The translations under genes and the position numbers were made by a program. The notes under the pieces are model-generated. The model was not told the origin of the DNA and made no database searches. It was given only the letters and a program-made list of their open reading frames with translations. A stretch of 64,000 bases of DNA from Arachnopeziza araneosa (taxonomy: Eukaryota > Ascomycota > Leotiomycetes > Helotiales > Arachnopezizaceae), in contig QYAI01000088.1 of the NCBI GenBank assembly GCA_003988855.1, forward strand, positions 62,001-126,000, written 5' to 3'. Each line of letters starts with the position of its first letter. Position 1 is the stretch's first letter. Positions 33,760-46,028 of the stretch are shown here, one piece after another.

Positions 33760-35555
33760 CAACAGATTGGTTGCGCTCTTCGAGATTCTATGTCTTCGAT
33801 GGCCTTCAGATAATTCCCTATCACTGGTCAGCGACGGCCGAGATAGAAATCATAAATAAAGTTAAGATAATACCTGCAAGCCTCCACCTCTGTTGTAAAA
33901 TATTTAGCATACGTTTTACGAGTTGAAGATACGTCATCCACTTTTCTTTGTCTTTGTCAACGATTCCAAGCTCTAGACTCATGCTTGCTGCTAAAAACGA
34001 TCGATGGAAGCACCAGATAGGTGTCGATAGCACTTGACTCTCATTCAAGATTAAATTATCCCCTAAACCTTCTAGAATCATTCTCAATACCGATTGAAAC
34101 CCAAGTACAGCACGGGATTGAAACATGTGTTTCTCATGAGCTTCTTCGGGTAGGGGTTCAGCAAAAACTTCAAAGCGGTTAAGCGTTAGGAGCGCACTAT
34201 TACGGATTAGCTGGGATGTCCCACCAATCTAAATCGTATGAGAGCTAACCTCAAGCAGAGAGAATATGGTAAGCAGACGTGTGCATGATCCTTGAGCTGC
34301 AGCAGTGTCATACCATATGATCGTAAAGTGTTGTCGAGATGTGCACCACCACAAGACGATGCAGTTGGATCAAGTGAGCTTACGCGATCAATTACGTAGC
34401 TCAATAAATGAGCACCTTGAGCGATTCGTGCATAAACACTGAGCTCAACAGAGGTGTCGATGACTGCCACTCCCTGTAAACTCAGCCCTTGGGAAGCAGG
34501 TGCTCTGATACCATTATCCGAGGGTAGAATATCGGTAATAGAAGGTGTTGGAATAGCAAACGGGAGCTTTTTATCAATGTACTCCAACATTGAGATCCTT
34601 CACTCCGTCAGCTGGAATCAGAGTTGATTTTAAGGGGGCTTTTGTTGGTCTCTACCTTTCAAGGATAATTATTCCCCACCAAACTTTTCTTTGCCTCTCG
34701 ACGGTAGCGTTAGCCTGGGTATCTGGCAAGACATCCTGGGACAAGGTCTTGTTAAAGCCAAGGGTGTACCCCATTCGTGCACATGCACCCAGTGTCTGGT
34801 ACGTCGCATTGTGGAGCGCCTGGTAGTGTTCATAAACAGCAAGCAAGAGGCCGGCTTGAATGACTTCAATAGACGTTCTTCCACTAGCTGTAACAATCGA
34901 GTAAAGACTCTTGGTATTGTAATAAAGCTGCTCCAGACTTTCTTTTGTGCGAGAAACTGGTCCGTACATCTCGCTAACCAGATAGATAGTCAGCACTAAG
35001 ATCGAGAACTCTCCTTGTGGTACACTCCGCAAGCGTGAAAGTCGGTCGTAGAACTCTTCTTGAACTACGATTGGGTACCATGTCTGAACAAACGTGAAAT
35101 ATCTGGAACAGGAAACTAGTATATCATCTCCAACTCGGCTGATGATGTCACAGCACTGCTCGGTAAGCTGCTCATCAAGATCGAGAAGCTGGCGCTCTCC
35201 TGAGAGTGTAGACCATCCAAACTGTGGTAAGACGAGATGAAATGGACTGGCCAGTTCAGGAAAGGGGTTTGCAGTTTGGTTCTGATATATAGCGACAGAG
35301 CTGTCACTACAAGCTTTTTCCGATTCAGGGGGTGTTGAAATCCCACGTGATTCAGAAGAGTTATATTGGCATCGAACAAGAAGTCTTGATAAATTAGATG
35401 ATTGCCACTATTTGAAGATGACTTGATGCAACATACCTAGTGCATCTCGAGCAACTCGGTAGGGCCTTGTCGCATTTTTTCTTCCGTCCTTTGCATGGAA
35501 GGCAGACGGTGAACGCAAATCCCAAAGGTGGTGTCTCACTAGGTGTCATGCTCAT
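33756..35555 (-). CDS. Zn2Cys6 transcription factor
   Basis: Starts at 35555 or 35549 (MSMTPSETPPLGFAFTVC). The zinc cluster CLPCKGRKKKCDKALPSCSRC gains its sixth cysteine after a roughly 50-nt intron (...CTR|LLVRC), giving the canonical 2-6-6-2-6 spacing. The fungal transcription factor domain follows (FSILVLTIYLVSEM, ACARMGYTLGFNK, RQRKVWWGIIILERISMLEYI). Introns near 34655-34600 (GTAGAG ... GAAG), 34250-34201 (GTTAGC ... ATAG) and 33873-33824 (GTATTA ... CCAG) keep one frame. If the last intron is spliced, the protein ends NYLKAIEDIESRRAQPICC with a TAA at 33758-33756, inside the FMN reductase stop. If it is retained, it ends at 33821. It is convergent with the FMN reductase, so any control of that gene would not be through a shared promoter. 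Confidence 0.8.
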
Positions 35556-36491
35556 GATTGCTGTCGATGATTCCCAAAACTCTCAGATATTTCTCGATAC
35601 GCAATGTGGTTTTGGTTCTGGAATTGAGGGTTGGAATGTTGTGGAGATTGAACTGATGACAAATTCCTTGGGGGCAGCCTCGTAAGACATCACGTGCTGT
35701 AGCCTCTCTATATGTAAGATAGTATGCCTTGATATAATTGACATACCTAAAAATAGAACGAGCTTCTTGGTCTAAGGATGGCTTCATCCGTAAACTCAGA
35801 AACTGGAATATGGGAAGGATAGGTCAGGTGACTTTGAGTAAATATGTTTAGAAGAGCTGAATAGGCAGATTTCAAGAGAGAAGCTGAAGTGAAGGCAGCT
35901 AAAATGCCTTTTCCAACGCTCTGTTAGTGTAGATCTTTGTATGTCAAGTTAGCAGCTTATGAGTAGTGTGGCCATTTGAATGGGAATACCGTCAAAATTG
36001 TAGACCTTTGTTCGCAATTGGTGTGCTATTTTATAAAGGAGTATGTCATTTATAGTCTTGTAAAGAAATAACGAGCGAACCACAAAACGATTTTCCTAAA
36101 AGATATAAAAAATGATGAATGTGCACTGTCTAACATATTTAACGACTGAATCTGAAAATAACTCGCCAGAGAAGGTTGAGGATGTGACGCAAGAATTGCA
36201 ACAATCGAACGAATCAGAATTGACTCAATATCTAAGAACGGAACACAAATCATCGCCTACTTGAAGGCTTTTGGATGATTCTCTACGGTTTTGAAGGGAT
36301 GGAAGAGGGGCTGGAATGAGGGGAAATATGGTTTAAAAAATTCGTTCAACACTGAGAGAATGAGCTGTAATTCAAACGGGGAATATTTATGTACCATATC
36401 TGAGATTATTATGCTCGATGCTAAATTTCATCTTCTACTTGTTAAATGTACGATTTGATCCAAATATACCTCATTGCCTTCGCCAACTCAA
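35556..36491. other. Intergenic, AT-rich, no gene seen
   Basis: 5' flank of the zinc-cluster regulator and 3' flank of the zinc-finger gene. Only short unsupported frames. Confidence 0.5.
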
Positions 36492-38805
36492 TTAGCCATT
36501 GTACGTATTGTATCCCGCGTTGGGATCAAAATGATTCGTTCCATTTGGAGGAAAGCTGCGGCTTGAATGCCGCTTTGGGTAAAGTAGTGTTGTCTGCTGT
36601 GACTGCATCTGTTGTTGAGCAGACGCTTGACCTTGTGTCATAAGAGCAGCAGAAGCGTATCCTTGCGCTTGGCAGACGCCGTTTGTTTGAGTCTGATTTG
36701 AATTGATTGAAAGACGTTGAGGAAGATCTGTAAAGTTGTTTACAACAACATTTGTCGAGATATTGCTGTATTGATTAGGATCCATCAACAGAGGGTTGGA
36801 GCTACCAAAAGCACTAAAGTTCATGCCCACAGCGCTTTGATATCCGAAAGGAGATTCAGGATTTTGAATTCTTGGTTGCACGCTGCCTTCATTGAAAATT
36901 GTTGGGCTGAAGTCCCCGGATTGGAAACTGGTCTGTTGGTCTTGCAGATCCATGAGAGGTCGTCCTCCATAAGCCGTGCCAGGTGTTGTGACCGGAGGCA
37001 ATAATCCCGATGCATGAGATCCGGGGCTAGGATCCGTAACATTTCGTCGAGAGACGGGAGAGATATAGCTAAGTTCTTGTCCGCTCAAACAATGCTGTAG
37101 AGGGAGCTGGTGTGAAAGAGCTCTCGGCATCTCTGCTCGTCCTTGAAACTGTGCTGTATTTCGAAGGACGGTTGGTGGTTCAAACGGGCTTTCTTCCGAT
37201 GGGGATTATAGTGTTTGAGGTCTTGTATCTTCTTTAGCTGTTCTTTGTAATTCTTGCAGCTGTGTGTCCAGCAGGTCTTGGTGGTCAATTCGCGTTCTGA
37301 TATACCCAATAAACCAGGTCCGAAAAGCACAAACCGCCTTTTCCATGGGGCTAGAGTGCTCCTCTAAATCACTGGTGTAGAGCGTTTTGAATTCTTCTAT
37401 CTCCTCGTCTAAATTTGGGCGTTGGTCGATGTTCGGCGTATACCCTGAAGATGTGAGAATAATCGAACTCTCTGAAGAATTTTAACCTACAAGGCTGAGG
37501 AGGCACTTCCCCAGGAAACAAAACTTCCCATACAGCATTCCATTTTACGACGTCGAGTTGCAGGTTACTTTATTTAGCTGCAAGTAGAGAACGTGTTCGT
37601 GAACGTTTTATATCAATCCATTGCAATTCAATGATGCCTTCGTTGTGAACTGGAGGGCTGTCGCTGCATGAACCCATAATATGTGAGTGATATTCACGAT
37701 CACGATCCTGCTGCGGAACTGTGAATATGAAAGAGCATTTTTCACATTGAATGAAACGATGTGTTCGCGACAAGTGTTCTCTGAAGACGTAAGCACTGAA
37801 CTCTGAGGGCTGGGAAACTTGAGCTCACCAGAAACGCTGAAAGCCTACAAACCCGATACCACAGCTTTTGTAGACGGGTTTTCCATTTGACGATCCGAAA
37901 GAACTATCGTAACGTGACGGATTTCTTTTGTTGAATGGACATGCGAGAGGGAAGGATTGAGAGTTCTGAGCGACCATATCATTGTTGTTCCTGCCGTCGC
38001 CATCCCTATCTCGGTCCTGATCGTCATTGCCCCCATTCTCATTGCCATCGTCGTATCCTCTCTGTTTCTTGCGGTTATTTGTATTGCAGTTCGTATTTTT
38101 TTGAAGAGACTCGTCCTTTTGTGGTTGCTTCCCTGAGCTTTGGTCGTAAGTATTCCCTGCGTTTTTATGGTAGCCAGCTTCCCAAAATCCAATGACATGA
38201 TCTTCCTGTTGAAAACTTTCATGTAATTGAGGAAGTAATTGAGCAGTCAAGTCAAAGTTATTTTCAGTGGCTCTTAAAACCTTATTTTCAAAGCAATTGT
38301 TAAAACCGACCCAACGTTGTTCCAAGAAATTATCTTCACTCTCACTATACCAGTCCTCATCGTTCAAGCCATCGTCGCTATCTTCGTCTAATAATAGCTG
38401 TTGAAGATTGATATTTGATTTTGGGTCCATTTTGAGCAAAAAAACAAAGGCCGCTGGCGGATCACTTGAGTGTTCTTTTGGCCCAGACTGTTCGCTAATT
38501 CTTGGAATATTCGATTCTGGCAGCCTCTTGAGGTCTCCATCCTGACTAACGACAATCAGTGATCTCTGTCTATCAACTTACAAGCCTATAACATACCTTG
38601 TTCTTGAAGAGGTACTGCTCAAAGGTGTGAGTTGTTGAGCTTCATCAGATGTTGGAGTTGAGGTTGTTTCTCGTTGTAGATGGGAGTCCTCATGTGAATG
38701 GGTTGCCTTGGCATAGCGCTCTACATAACGAGGTTCAATTGTCGATCTTAGGTTTCTTCTAGATTCAGAATGCTCGTAATGTGGAATCGTGCAGCGGTAG
38801 CTCAT
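36492..38805 (-). CDS. C2H2-like zinc-finger protein of fungal type, with an in-frame TAA
   Basis: Start at 38805 (MSYRCTIPHYEHSESRR). An intron near 38598-38550 (GTATGT ... GTTAG) leads into an acidic stretch (LLLDEDSDDGLNDEDWYSES). A diverged Cys/His module LACPFNKRNPSRY ... SCGIGFVGFQRF then joins over an intron to REHLSRTHRFIQCEKCSFIF. This CPF...KEHLxRxH...CxxC order is common in ascomycete proteins that carry a Cys/His module ahead of a long disordered tail. The next exon (GYTPNIDQRPNLDEEIEEFK ... TRIDHQDLLDTQLQELQ) is helical. A TAA at 37208-37206 then falls in frame before SPSEESPFEPPTVLR and a 212-residue Gln/Ser/Asn-rich tail to 36492. The tail stays open in the same frame, so the TAA looks like a premature stop. 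Linkage of the parts near 37490 is uncertain. DNA binding is inferred from the finger only. Confidence 0.65.
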
Positions 38806-39338
38806 GGTTAGAATTTCCTGAAACTGTCCTACCGACCCCCGCCATCCGTAATAGATTATGACGAGAATGATAATAGTTGAGGCGTAAAGTGAAGCCAGAT
38901 GACTATTGGCCTTCTCTTTTTCGGGCTAATGTGAGTTGTAAAACTCTAGAGTGTGTGATTCTAGCAATTTTTACACCGGCTCCGCGACTGTCTATGATTC
39001 AAATATGGGTTCAATGATCGAACGCGCGACCTTCCGGAGGTCATTTGAAAGCTACCACTCCATCAATCTTCTCGTGTTTAGAAGCTGACCAAACTTGACA
39101 AATATGACGAGTTTCTGAGCTCTGAAAGCCGTGCAAGCGTGCGAAAAGAAACGATGCATTCTGGTGCGCTCAAATGCGCGAGTCTAAGCAAGAACCCTCG
39201 GTCCTCTAGAATCACTTGAAAGGAGGTATCTTCCTGATTTAAATATAAATTACGGCCCAGCTCGTCCTTGGATCTCCATCTGTCCATTTGAGCTTCTCAC
39301 ATAAACAAGTCCAATCAAACAAATTCGAATTCGGCGAC
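38806..39338. other. Intergenic, no convincing gene
   Basis: A 69-codon minus-strand frame (39078-39287) exists without any family resemblance or splice support and is not called. Confidence 0.4.
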
Positions 39339-39515
39339 ATGACCACAGTCATCACTTCCAAAACGCGAGACAGCGTCGGCAAGACCTTCACAAGAGAAAA
39401 AGGGAACCATGACCTGGGTACGATTCTCCAACAGGGAGAGGAGGGAGAACACCCGAAACCTCAACCTAAAGATCCTGGTACTTCCCAGATTTCCGATGTT
39501 GAGCCGCAAATCTGA
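39339..39515 (+). CDS. Short hypothetical protein (58 aa), doubtful
   Basis: From the ATG at 39339 the frame reads MTTVITSKTRDSVGKTFTRE and ends DVEPQI. Polar, charged, no motif. A further charged stretch (KEKWSRNKEEENVELKAKL) lies in another frame downstream near 39533-39620, so this may be the first exon of a small gene or chance. No family recognised. Confidence 0.25.
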   Translation: MTTVITSKTRDSVGKTFTREKGNHDLGTILQQGEEGEHPKPQPKDPGTSQISDVEPQI

Positions 39516-40459
39516 CATCCCGCTAGCTACTGGACGTTAAAGAAAAATGGTCTCGCAATAAAGAAGAGGAGAACGTTGAGTTAAAGGCAAAATTGACCCT
39601 TTACCTTCTGAGGTTTGGCGAGAAGATATGCTAATTTATCTTAGGATTGAGAGAGGGTTACTCGATTTGGAAATGTGTGTCTCTATTCTAGAAGATTTTC
39701 TGGGTGCAATTGTCTTGAAAACTGATGATTTGATCTCGTTGAAGGCTAGGACTGGGGGGCTGTGGTCGTTTAGGGAGCTTGGTCGTCTAGACTGTACGGG
39801 AACATGCTTCCACCGGGAAAATTGTTGGAAGAGCTGCCGCGATTAGCGCTATTGATACTCCGCTGTGGAACTTGATTGCATCTCACGTGATGACTAGGAG
39901 TTTGTATTAGCAAAGCTTTATTTCAATCTCGAAGTTGTTACGAAGTACTATCTCTTATTATGGGTGGATTCTTCTTGGTTCAGATGCACAGATTCTCTCT
40001 CACGGGCTTAAGTTCTGTGGCTAAAAATCACATCGAATGAATACGAGGAAACTAGCAGTAAACCTTACTATGCATTTAAATACGCGCACTTATATCTTCA
40101 CAAGAATGAAATCTGCCAGTTTGTTTATCCTATGAGTCGCACCAAGATTTTGTGCACTACGGCTCGAAAATGGTTCGAATACCTTCATGGGCGTTAAAAT
40201 ATCAATTCGTGAAGACTTGTCTTCATTTCTACTAAGCATCTCAATGATAAAGCACGATGTATCTTCCAGGCTCGCTGGATGTGAAGTAGGAGCTTCTTTA
40301 AGGCTGGCTACGAAGGGGAAAATATGCATCCATAATCTTACTTTATCATCGAAATCAACCTGAAAGCGAGAAGTTTGAGTATAAAATTAGATATAGTAAT
40401 ATAACTCTAAAGTATATCGATAAGAAATCTAGGGAAGAGTTTTGGGATCGTTAGACCTA
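39516..40459. other. Mostly non-coding, possible orphan exon
   Basis: On the minus strand a good acceptor (CTTTCAG near 40363) opens a frame VDFDDKVRLWMHIFPFVASL continuing to 40090. It has some coding feel but no start, no partner exon and no recognised family. It could be debris of a decayed accessory gene linked to the HET remnant beside it. Confidence 0.3.
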
Positions 40460-41896
40460 TTATACCAGCTCAAAACTCTGTAGTAAACCATCTTCTCGAT
40501 CCTGATCTATAAGGAGAGCTCGATATCTCAAAATAAACGATCTCGCCCACCTCTGCCTCAATCCTTGCTCATAATAATACTTAGCTCCGCCTGATATATC
40601 TCTTTGTAGTGTGCGCTGATATTCTGGATGGAGTGTTTTCCATTGCTCTTTCTTCATATTCTCCCATGATTCTCGAGTCAACCTCTCCCATTCTTCCTTC
40701 TGCATTTTTCGCTCATAATCCATCATCAACCTGTCAATACTTTCTCTCCCGTCCCAATAAGACGGTATAAATGTCTTATACCTGCCTCTGTCTCCTTTGG
40801 ACAGGTAAACAAAAGCTTCACCCACAACTTAATACTGAATTCCGTCATCTCCGCTGACCTCGCGCAAAACAACTGGGCTTTCGCAGCCGACCAAAAAGCA
40901 GATTTTGTCTCCGATCTTTGCCAGAGGACATGCCATACCGATGAAACATTCGTCGGTAACTATGAGCTTCTTTGATCCACTAGGCGCTTTCCTCAAGCTC
41001 TCTACCATTCGGGGACCAACATTCTCCCAGATTTCTCCGACGTAAAACACCAGCAAACCGAAAGCTACCCAGATGAAAAGGCAAACCGGTACTGCAATAA
41101 ACAATAAGAAAAGGTACTTAGTATAAACTGCGGAAAGAGAGCCGATAATAATGATTAAACACACTCCCACGCCTACCGTCATTGGGAAGTATAAGCGTCC
41201 ATACGTCCATTCAACAAATCTGAATAAAGATACTGGAAATATTGAATATCTTAAGAAATTTTTCTCCGTCAAATATAAATCCAACGCTCTTCCTTGGATC
41301 AAAAATTCATCATTGGAGTTGGCCCATCGGTCGATAATTTGCCGAGGAGATCCGAATTTCTCTCCAGATTCAAGATCAGTCTGGTTAAATGTATATCCGT
41401 GGTAGATGTATTGAATGCAGAGACGAACAAAATAGTAGTTCGGACTGGGATGACGATAGCGAAGATTTAGGTTGAAGTATCCTTGAACCTTATTGAGATG
41501 ATCGATTCTCGATTCGATCAGGCATGAAAATAGGGCCATGAGAGTTTCTTGCTGGCAATGGTAATACGATTGAACAGATGAAACTGGAGCTGCGGTACTT
41601 CCTTGATCTTGGCTGATGTTCAGGAGCCGTAATTGTTGTAACGCGCTATTAAGATTGACGGTGACCGGAGTTTCAATATCATCCACAAAGATATTTGTGG
41701 TGATGTTTGGGTCACCCCAGCAGTATGAAAGTGCAACATACTTGATCGAGTTCACTAGGCTCGCCTTTTTCAGCGTGCATCTCACGGGGGAGTCTGGGGA
41801 GCCTGGTAGAAGCGTGAGCATGCGAATTTCATAGCTTTCGATGTCGAGAGGCTCGTAAATAGAGGGTGGATCGAAAGTTTCTTTACTCGTTGCCAT
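40460..41896 (-). pseudogene. HET-domain-like protein, core-deleted, membrane-spanning, with premature TAA
   Basis: The N-terminus has the HET opening (YVALSYCWGDPNITTNIFV ... VTVNLNSALQQLRLL). The expected next block (WVDALCINQxD and the following arm) is absent: the sequence goes straight to NISQDQGSTAAPVSSVQSYY with no intron able to hide it. Two strong hydrophobic segments follow (MTVGVGVCLIIIIGSLSAVY and YLFLLFIAVPVCLFIWVAF), which is unusual. The C-terminal HET-protein closing motif returns (GMACPLAKIGDKICFLVGCE, PVVLREV), then a TAA at 40831-40829. The same frame continues past the stop with VVGEAFVYLSKGDRGRYK and a charged tail to 40460, exactly as intact relatives continue (RP..YKLVGE.YVHG). 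HET proteins trigger heterokaryon-incompatibility cell death; this copy lacks the core and the C-terminus is cut off. Confidence 0.75.
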
Positions 41897-42285
41897 CGTT
41901 GAAAATATTTCCGGAAGGGGTTGCGCAGCATAATTGATGCTTGCGAGGAAATTAGATAGTCTGTTGCCCTGGCGCTTACGTGGCGAAGCGAAGTGCCTCG
42001 AGGAATCAGATTTGATAGGTATTGACAGGGCTCAGTGAAACTTGCAGACTGCGCGGCCAGGAACCCAAAAATGGCCATCGAATCAGCGATCAGCACCAAA
42101 ATTTACGTTCAGGTTCTAATCATCTAATTCTTGATAACATTATGGAGAACTATTACCAAACACATATCTTACTGTCACGGTCGCTTTGTAGTTGTCAAAC
42201 AAGGAAATAACACATTGTCTTCATCAACCCACTCCATTCACCCGCTTCCACGGTCTCCTCTCTTCATCTCCCATGCTGCCTCGGC
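41897..42285. other. Intergenic, no gene seen
   Basis: Promoter side of the HET gene and 3' flank of the OPT transporter. Nothing else is supported. Confidence 0.5.
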
Positions 42286-44699
42286 TTAACCCAAAGCTGG
42301 ATTACTAGCACAGAAATCAAAATTCCCGCTCTGGAAATTATTTCCCCAATATGGTGGAAAAGGTACCGCCTTTCCACTTGCACCCTGGACGGCAAAAGTA
42401 GTAACAAAGACCAACAACTCTGTACCACCACTAATCGCTGCGGCAAGAATATAGTTATACTTCAAGAACCATTCTGGATATCGCCTTCGAACATAGAACT
42501 GCACAAAGAAGCCGATGATGAAATACACCATGACAGAAGAGTTGATGCCCACAGAGAGATAGCCCAGATACCAACAGATGACTGGTGTGACAACATATTC
42601 GAAGCCGAGTGTAGGAAAGTAACGATGTGCAAGATAGAAAGGGAGAGGAACGACGAAGCCGATGAGTAGAGCGAGAGGAATGTATTCGTAGGTGGAGCCA
42701 ATCGAGAACATGTATTTGGAGAGGGCACCAAAGGCAATTGCCTGTTCTGAGTTAGGAATAGACTAAAGAGGTGAAGAGCTTACATTTGAGTTGAACGACT
42801 GAATCACCTGTCCGGACCAGATGTTTGTTCCTTCAATTGAGAGCAAGATATCACGCTGATTGGTGGTGATAGAGCTCATTAAGATATAATTGATAATCGC
42901 ACCGAAGACTGTTCCCATGATTTGCACAGTAAAGGTACACTTGGGACTCAGCTTGCCGTACTGTCCCAGCTTCAAGTTCTCAAGCAGAGACAATGCTTGG
43001 GCTTGAGCATTGGCTCCGAAGAGGACAAAGTACATGTTGGCGACCGGTTTCCCAGGATGTAGATATCCACCAATCAATTGAATGACACTAGTGATGGGAA
43101 CATTGAATCCTAGCCGACCTGCCATAGTACCGAAGAACAGAACGCTGGCGAAACTGAGTGTACAAGAGAGGAAGAATCCCCACCATGGCAAGGTGGACTT
43201 CAGATTGTAGATGCAGAACAAACTTATTACCATTGATGCTCCAAGGATGTAGCCATACCACAAGCCTGGGACTTCTTCGTAGGCTAACATTTGTCGGTAG
43301 TGCGGATCGAGTTGTGCAAGTTCCTCTTCAGTATACTCGTGTTTGACGCCGGCCGGTTTACGTTTCCAGAATTTTAGGTCAATTTTAGACCACTGAGGCA
43401 TAGTGAACGCTTCGCCCAAGGCATCTCTGTTCCAAAGGAGAACGTGGATTATTGTTGCGCTAATACCGAGGTTAGTGGTGAGAAGATAGGCGGCATTTGT
43501 TGTAGCGAAGAACGGAATGCCAACGACTTCAAGTGCTGCAGTATTCAACTCATTGTTGACATCTAGAATAGCCGACTGATTATAGATTTCGAAGAGTGTA
43601 GAATTCGAATTCTGGGAGAAAAGTTCCTGAGACAAGAACGGGAAATTTAAAGCATTCCAGACATTTCCATAGTAGAGTCCAATGTACATGAAAGTGCAGA
43701 TCACAAATCCAACGAAGCTGTTGGTAAGAGTGATTAACGGAAGAAAGAGGGAGGACGTAGTAACGTATTGCCAGTCAAAGCTCAGAGCGAGAAGGCCAAG
43801 CCCTTCATTTCCGCTAGCACCGCCGAAGATATTGGTAAAAACCAGGCTGTTTCGATTCGCAAGGCAGAAGAAGCTGATTCCAGTAAGAGCCGGCATGACA
43901 TACTGAGGAAACAGTTCCCAAATCGCAACGACAGCGAAAATAACCCAGAAGAAATTGAATTTTCGCTTCATCTCTACCTTATCTCGATGTAGAGTTTCAA
44001 TAAGAGAACTGAGAGGCAAAACGCCGGGGAACAACATCTTTGTAGGATACACCAAACTCCTACGGAGCACGCCGGCCATCCCATATCCTAGGAGTTGTGA
44101 TGAGAGGAGAAGCAAGATAGCGACAAAAGCGTTAGGTACAATTCCATAGTAGAGCTTCTGGGTGGCGAGAACTTCAGTGGCGTAAGCAGCGGCAGAAGCA
44201 GAGCTCGACATGATGACAATCGCCAAATGCTCTTTGGAGTTGAAGCTATGTGGATTGAGCCATTTTCCGATCTGTCCACCCCTTGGCAAGATTAATGACA
44301 TGGCATTTCCAGCGACGTAGCTGATGACCGTCAAAAAGATGACAGAAACAGAGACGGATTGGGGTTTAAACAAGAAAATTGTCGCTAGCGTTGCACCAAA
44401 ACCAGACAGCCCAAGCCCTGAGCGACGGTTAGATGAGAGCTTTCAATTACTCAAAACATACCCAGAAACCACATTCTGAACGTCCACGGATTGAGAGTAG
44501 CATCATCGTCAATATGCAATGCTTTCAAAGCAATATCTTCCATGTCGACCACTACTGGCTCCTGTCCAGTAAACTCGACATCCTCGGTCCCTGTCCTGAA
44601 GACACCCTTCTTTTCCGAAAATTCTACCTCTAATGAAGTGGTAGATGCTATATCCAAAGCCAACTTGCCCGGCTGGCGGGCTGCGCGCGGAGAAACCAT
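42286..44699 (-). CDS. OPT-family oligopeptide transporter
   Basis: Start taken at 44699 (MVSPRAARQPGKLAL); an in-frame ATG 90 bases upstream is less likely. Two introns: a roughly 49-nt one near 44461 (G|GTATGT ... GCTCAG), giving MWFLGLGLSGFGATLATI, and one near 42781-42738 (GTAAGC ... GAACAG). The protein is about 770 residues with some 14-16 hydrophobic helices. Features typical of the small-peptide/OPT family are NPWTFRMWFLG in the first helix; LPRGGQIGKWLNPHSFNSKEH (the GxWLNPGPFNxKEH-type motif, the best diagnostic); ITSVIQLIGGYLHPGKPVANM (the GY-x-x-PGKPxANM motif); LAHRYFPTLGF; and NPALG at the end. It imports tetra/pentapeptides or glutathione-like substrates with protons across the plasma membrane. 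No lesion is seen. Confidence 0.93.
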
Positions 44700-46028
44700 C
44701 GTATTAGGTTGATGTTGAAGTTTCCAGCTTACAACATACTGAGAGAAAGAAAGGTCGATGGACTGACACTTGAGTACTCTATGTACCAAGCTCGCAAGAT
44801 CTCATCAGAAGAGAGATAAGGAATGACAGGGGAGTAAAGCAGAGAACATAGAAAAAGAAATTGTGGGAATCAGCACATCAAGGATTTGACCTATGAGCCG
44901 TTTTGCTGGGACTCTTGGAGTAAGAAAGAAAGCCACAATTCATGGAAGCATGTTGAGCCGATTTTCGTGATCTCTGTAGAAGGCATTGTGACATGTATGA
45001 TACTTCTGAGCAACAATTGACCAGTCCTGTCGCAGAGATATGCGATAAGGATAGATCTGCTCGGAGTTGCAAGCCACAGAAGACCTGGCATTGGCACTTC
45101 CGCTTATTGAAACGCGACAGAAAGGTTCTATGAACAAATCCTAAACGCGTTCTGCGGCACAGCCTGAATGCTGTTTTGACTTTGGTTTATGCATCACTAC
45201 AATGCAAGTCTTCTCCCCCACGTGAAAATATGCAAGTATATGCGAAAGAAGACAATTTTGCCTTCAAGTCGTGGGCGTCTCGCAAGGATGAAAGTTGGTT
45301 ACATTCCGACAGGATCTCGATGGGAGATATCGCGAGGGTAGCGAGGCATGGCTTGCGACGCGTATTCTTATCCAAAATAAATGGATATATGTATGCTTGC
45401 GATTGATCGACGAGAGTTGGATTCGGTTTTCGCATCAAAACAATTCCGGTTGATATGTCTTCCGAAAACTTGGTCGCAGGAATATCGCGGGGAATATGTA
45501 AGAAAGGAGCTCGCAGATCGAGGTCTTGGAGTATGCCATTGCGGTCTCCATATAATTAATCACCAAAGTGATGGATATGGACTTGGGATGTCAGGTAGTA
45601 GGTATTGGAAGTGCTGATGAGAGAAGAGGTTGATAAGGACTGAAAAGAATGCTAGCGTTTAAGCCACACAATCTACTTAGTCAGAGCCACACCCCCTCCT
45701 CAGCTACACGAACATCCCGCCGGGGATCTCATTGTCTCAATCATAACAAACATTTCTTCTCTACTACAATATTCGATGTCATCGTCGCCAATATATGGGA
45801 ATCCAAGCTTGAAATGGTATTTTGTCAAGGCTTTCCTTGCCGTCTGCCTGCTCATCAGCCTCCACAAGAGAGGCTGTGCGGGGGCTGAGCTGCGCCTAAT
45901 ACAACAGGAAAGTGGTGGTTCGGCGATCTTGTTCTTGTTTCATTCATCTTCTCATCCTCATTTCTGCTTTTCTCATTTAGTCACTCCAAATCACGTTTCT
46001 ACACTTTCAACAATTTCAATAGCACGAA
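44700..46028. other. 1.3-kb intergenic region, no gene seen
   Basis: Short overlapping frames on both strands (about 44.9-45.9 kb) lack motifs, introns or coding character. It carries the promoters of the OPT and CorA-like genes. Confidence 0.5.
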
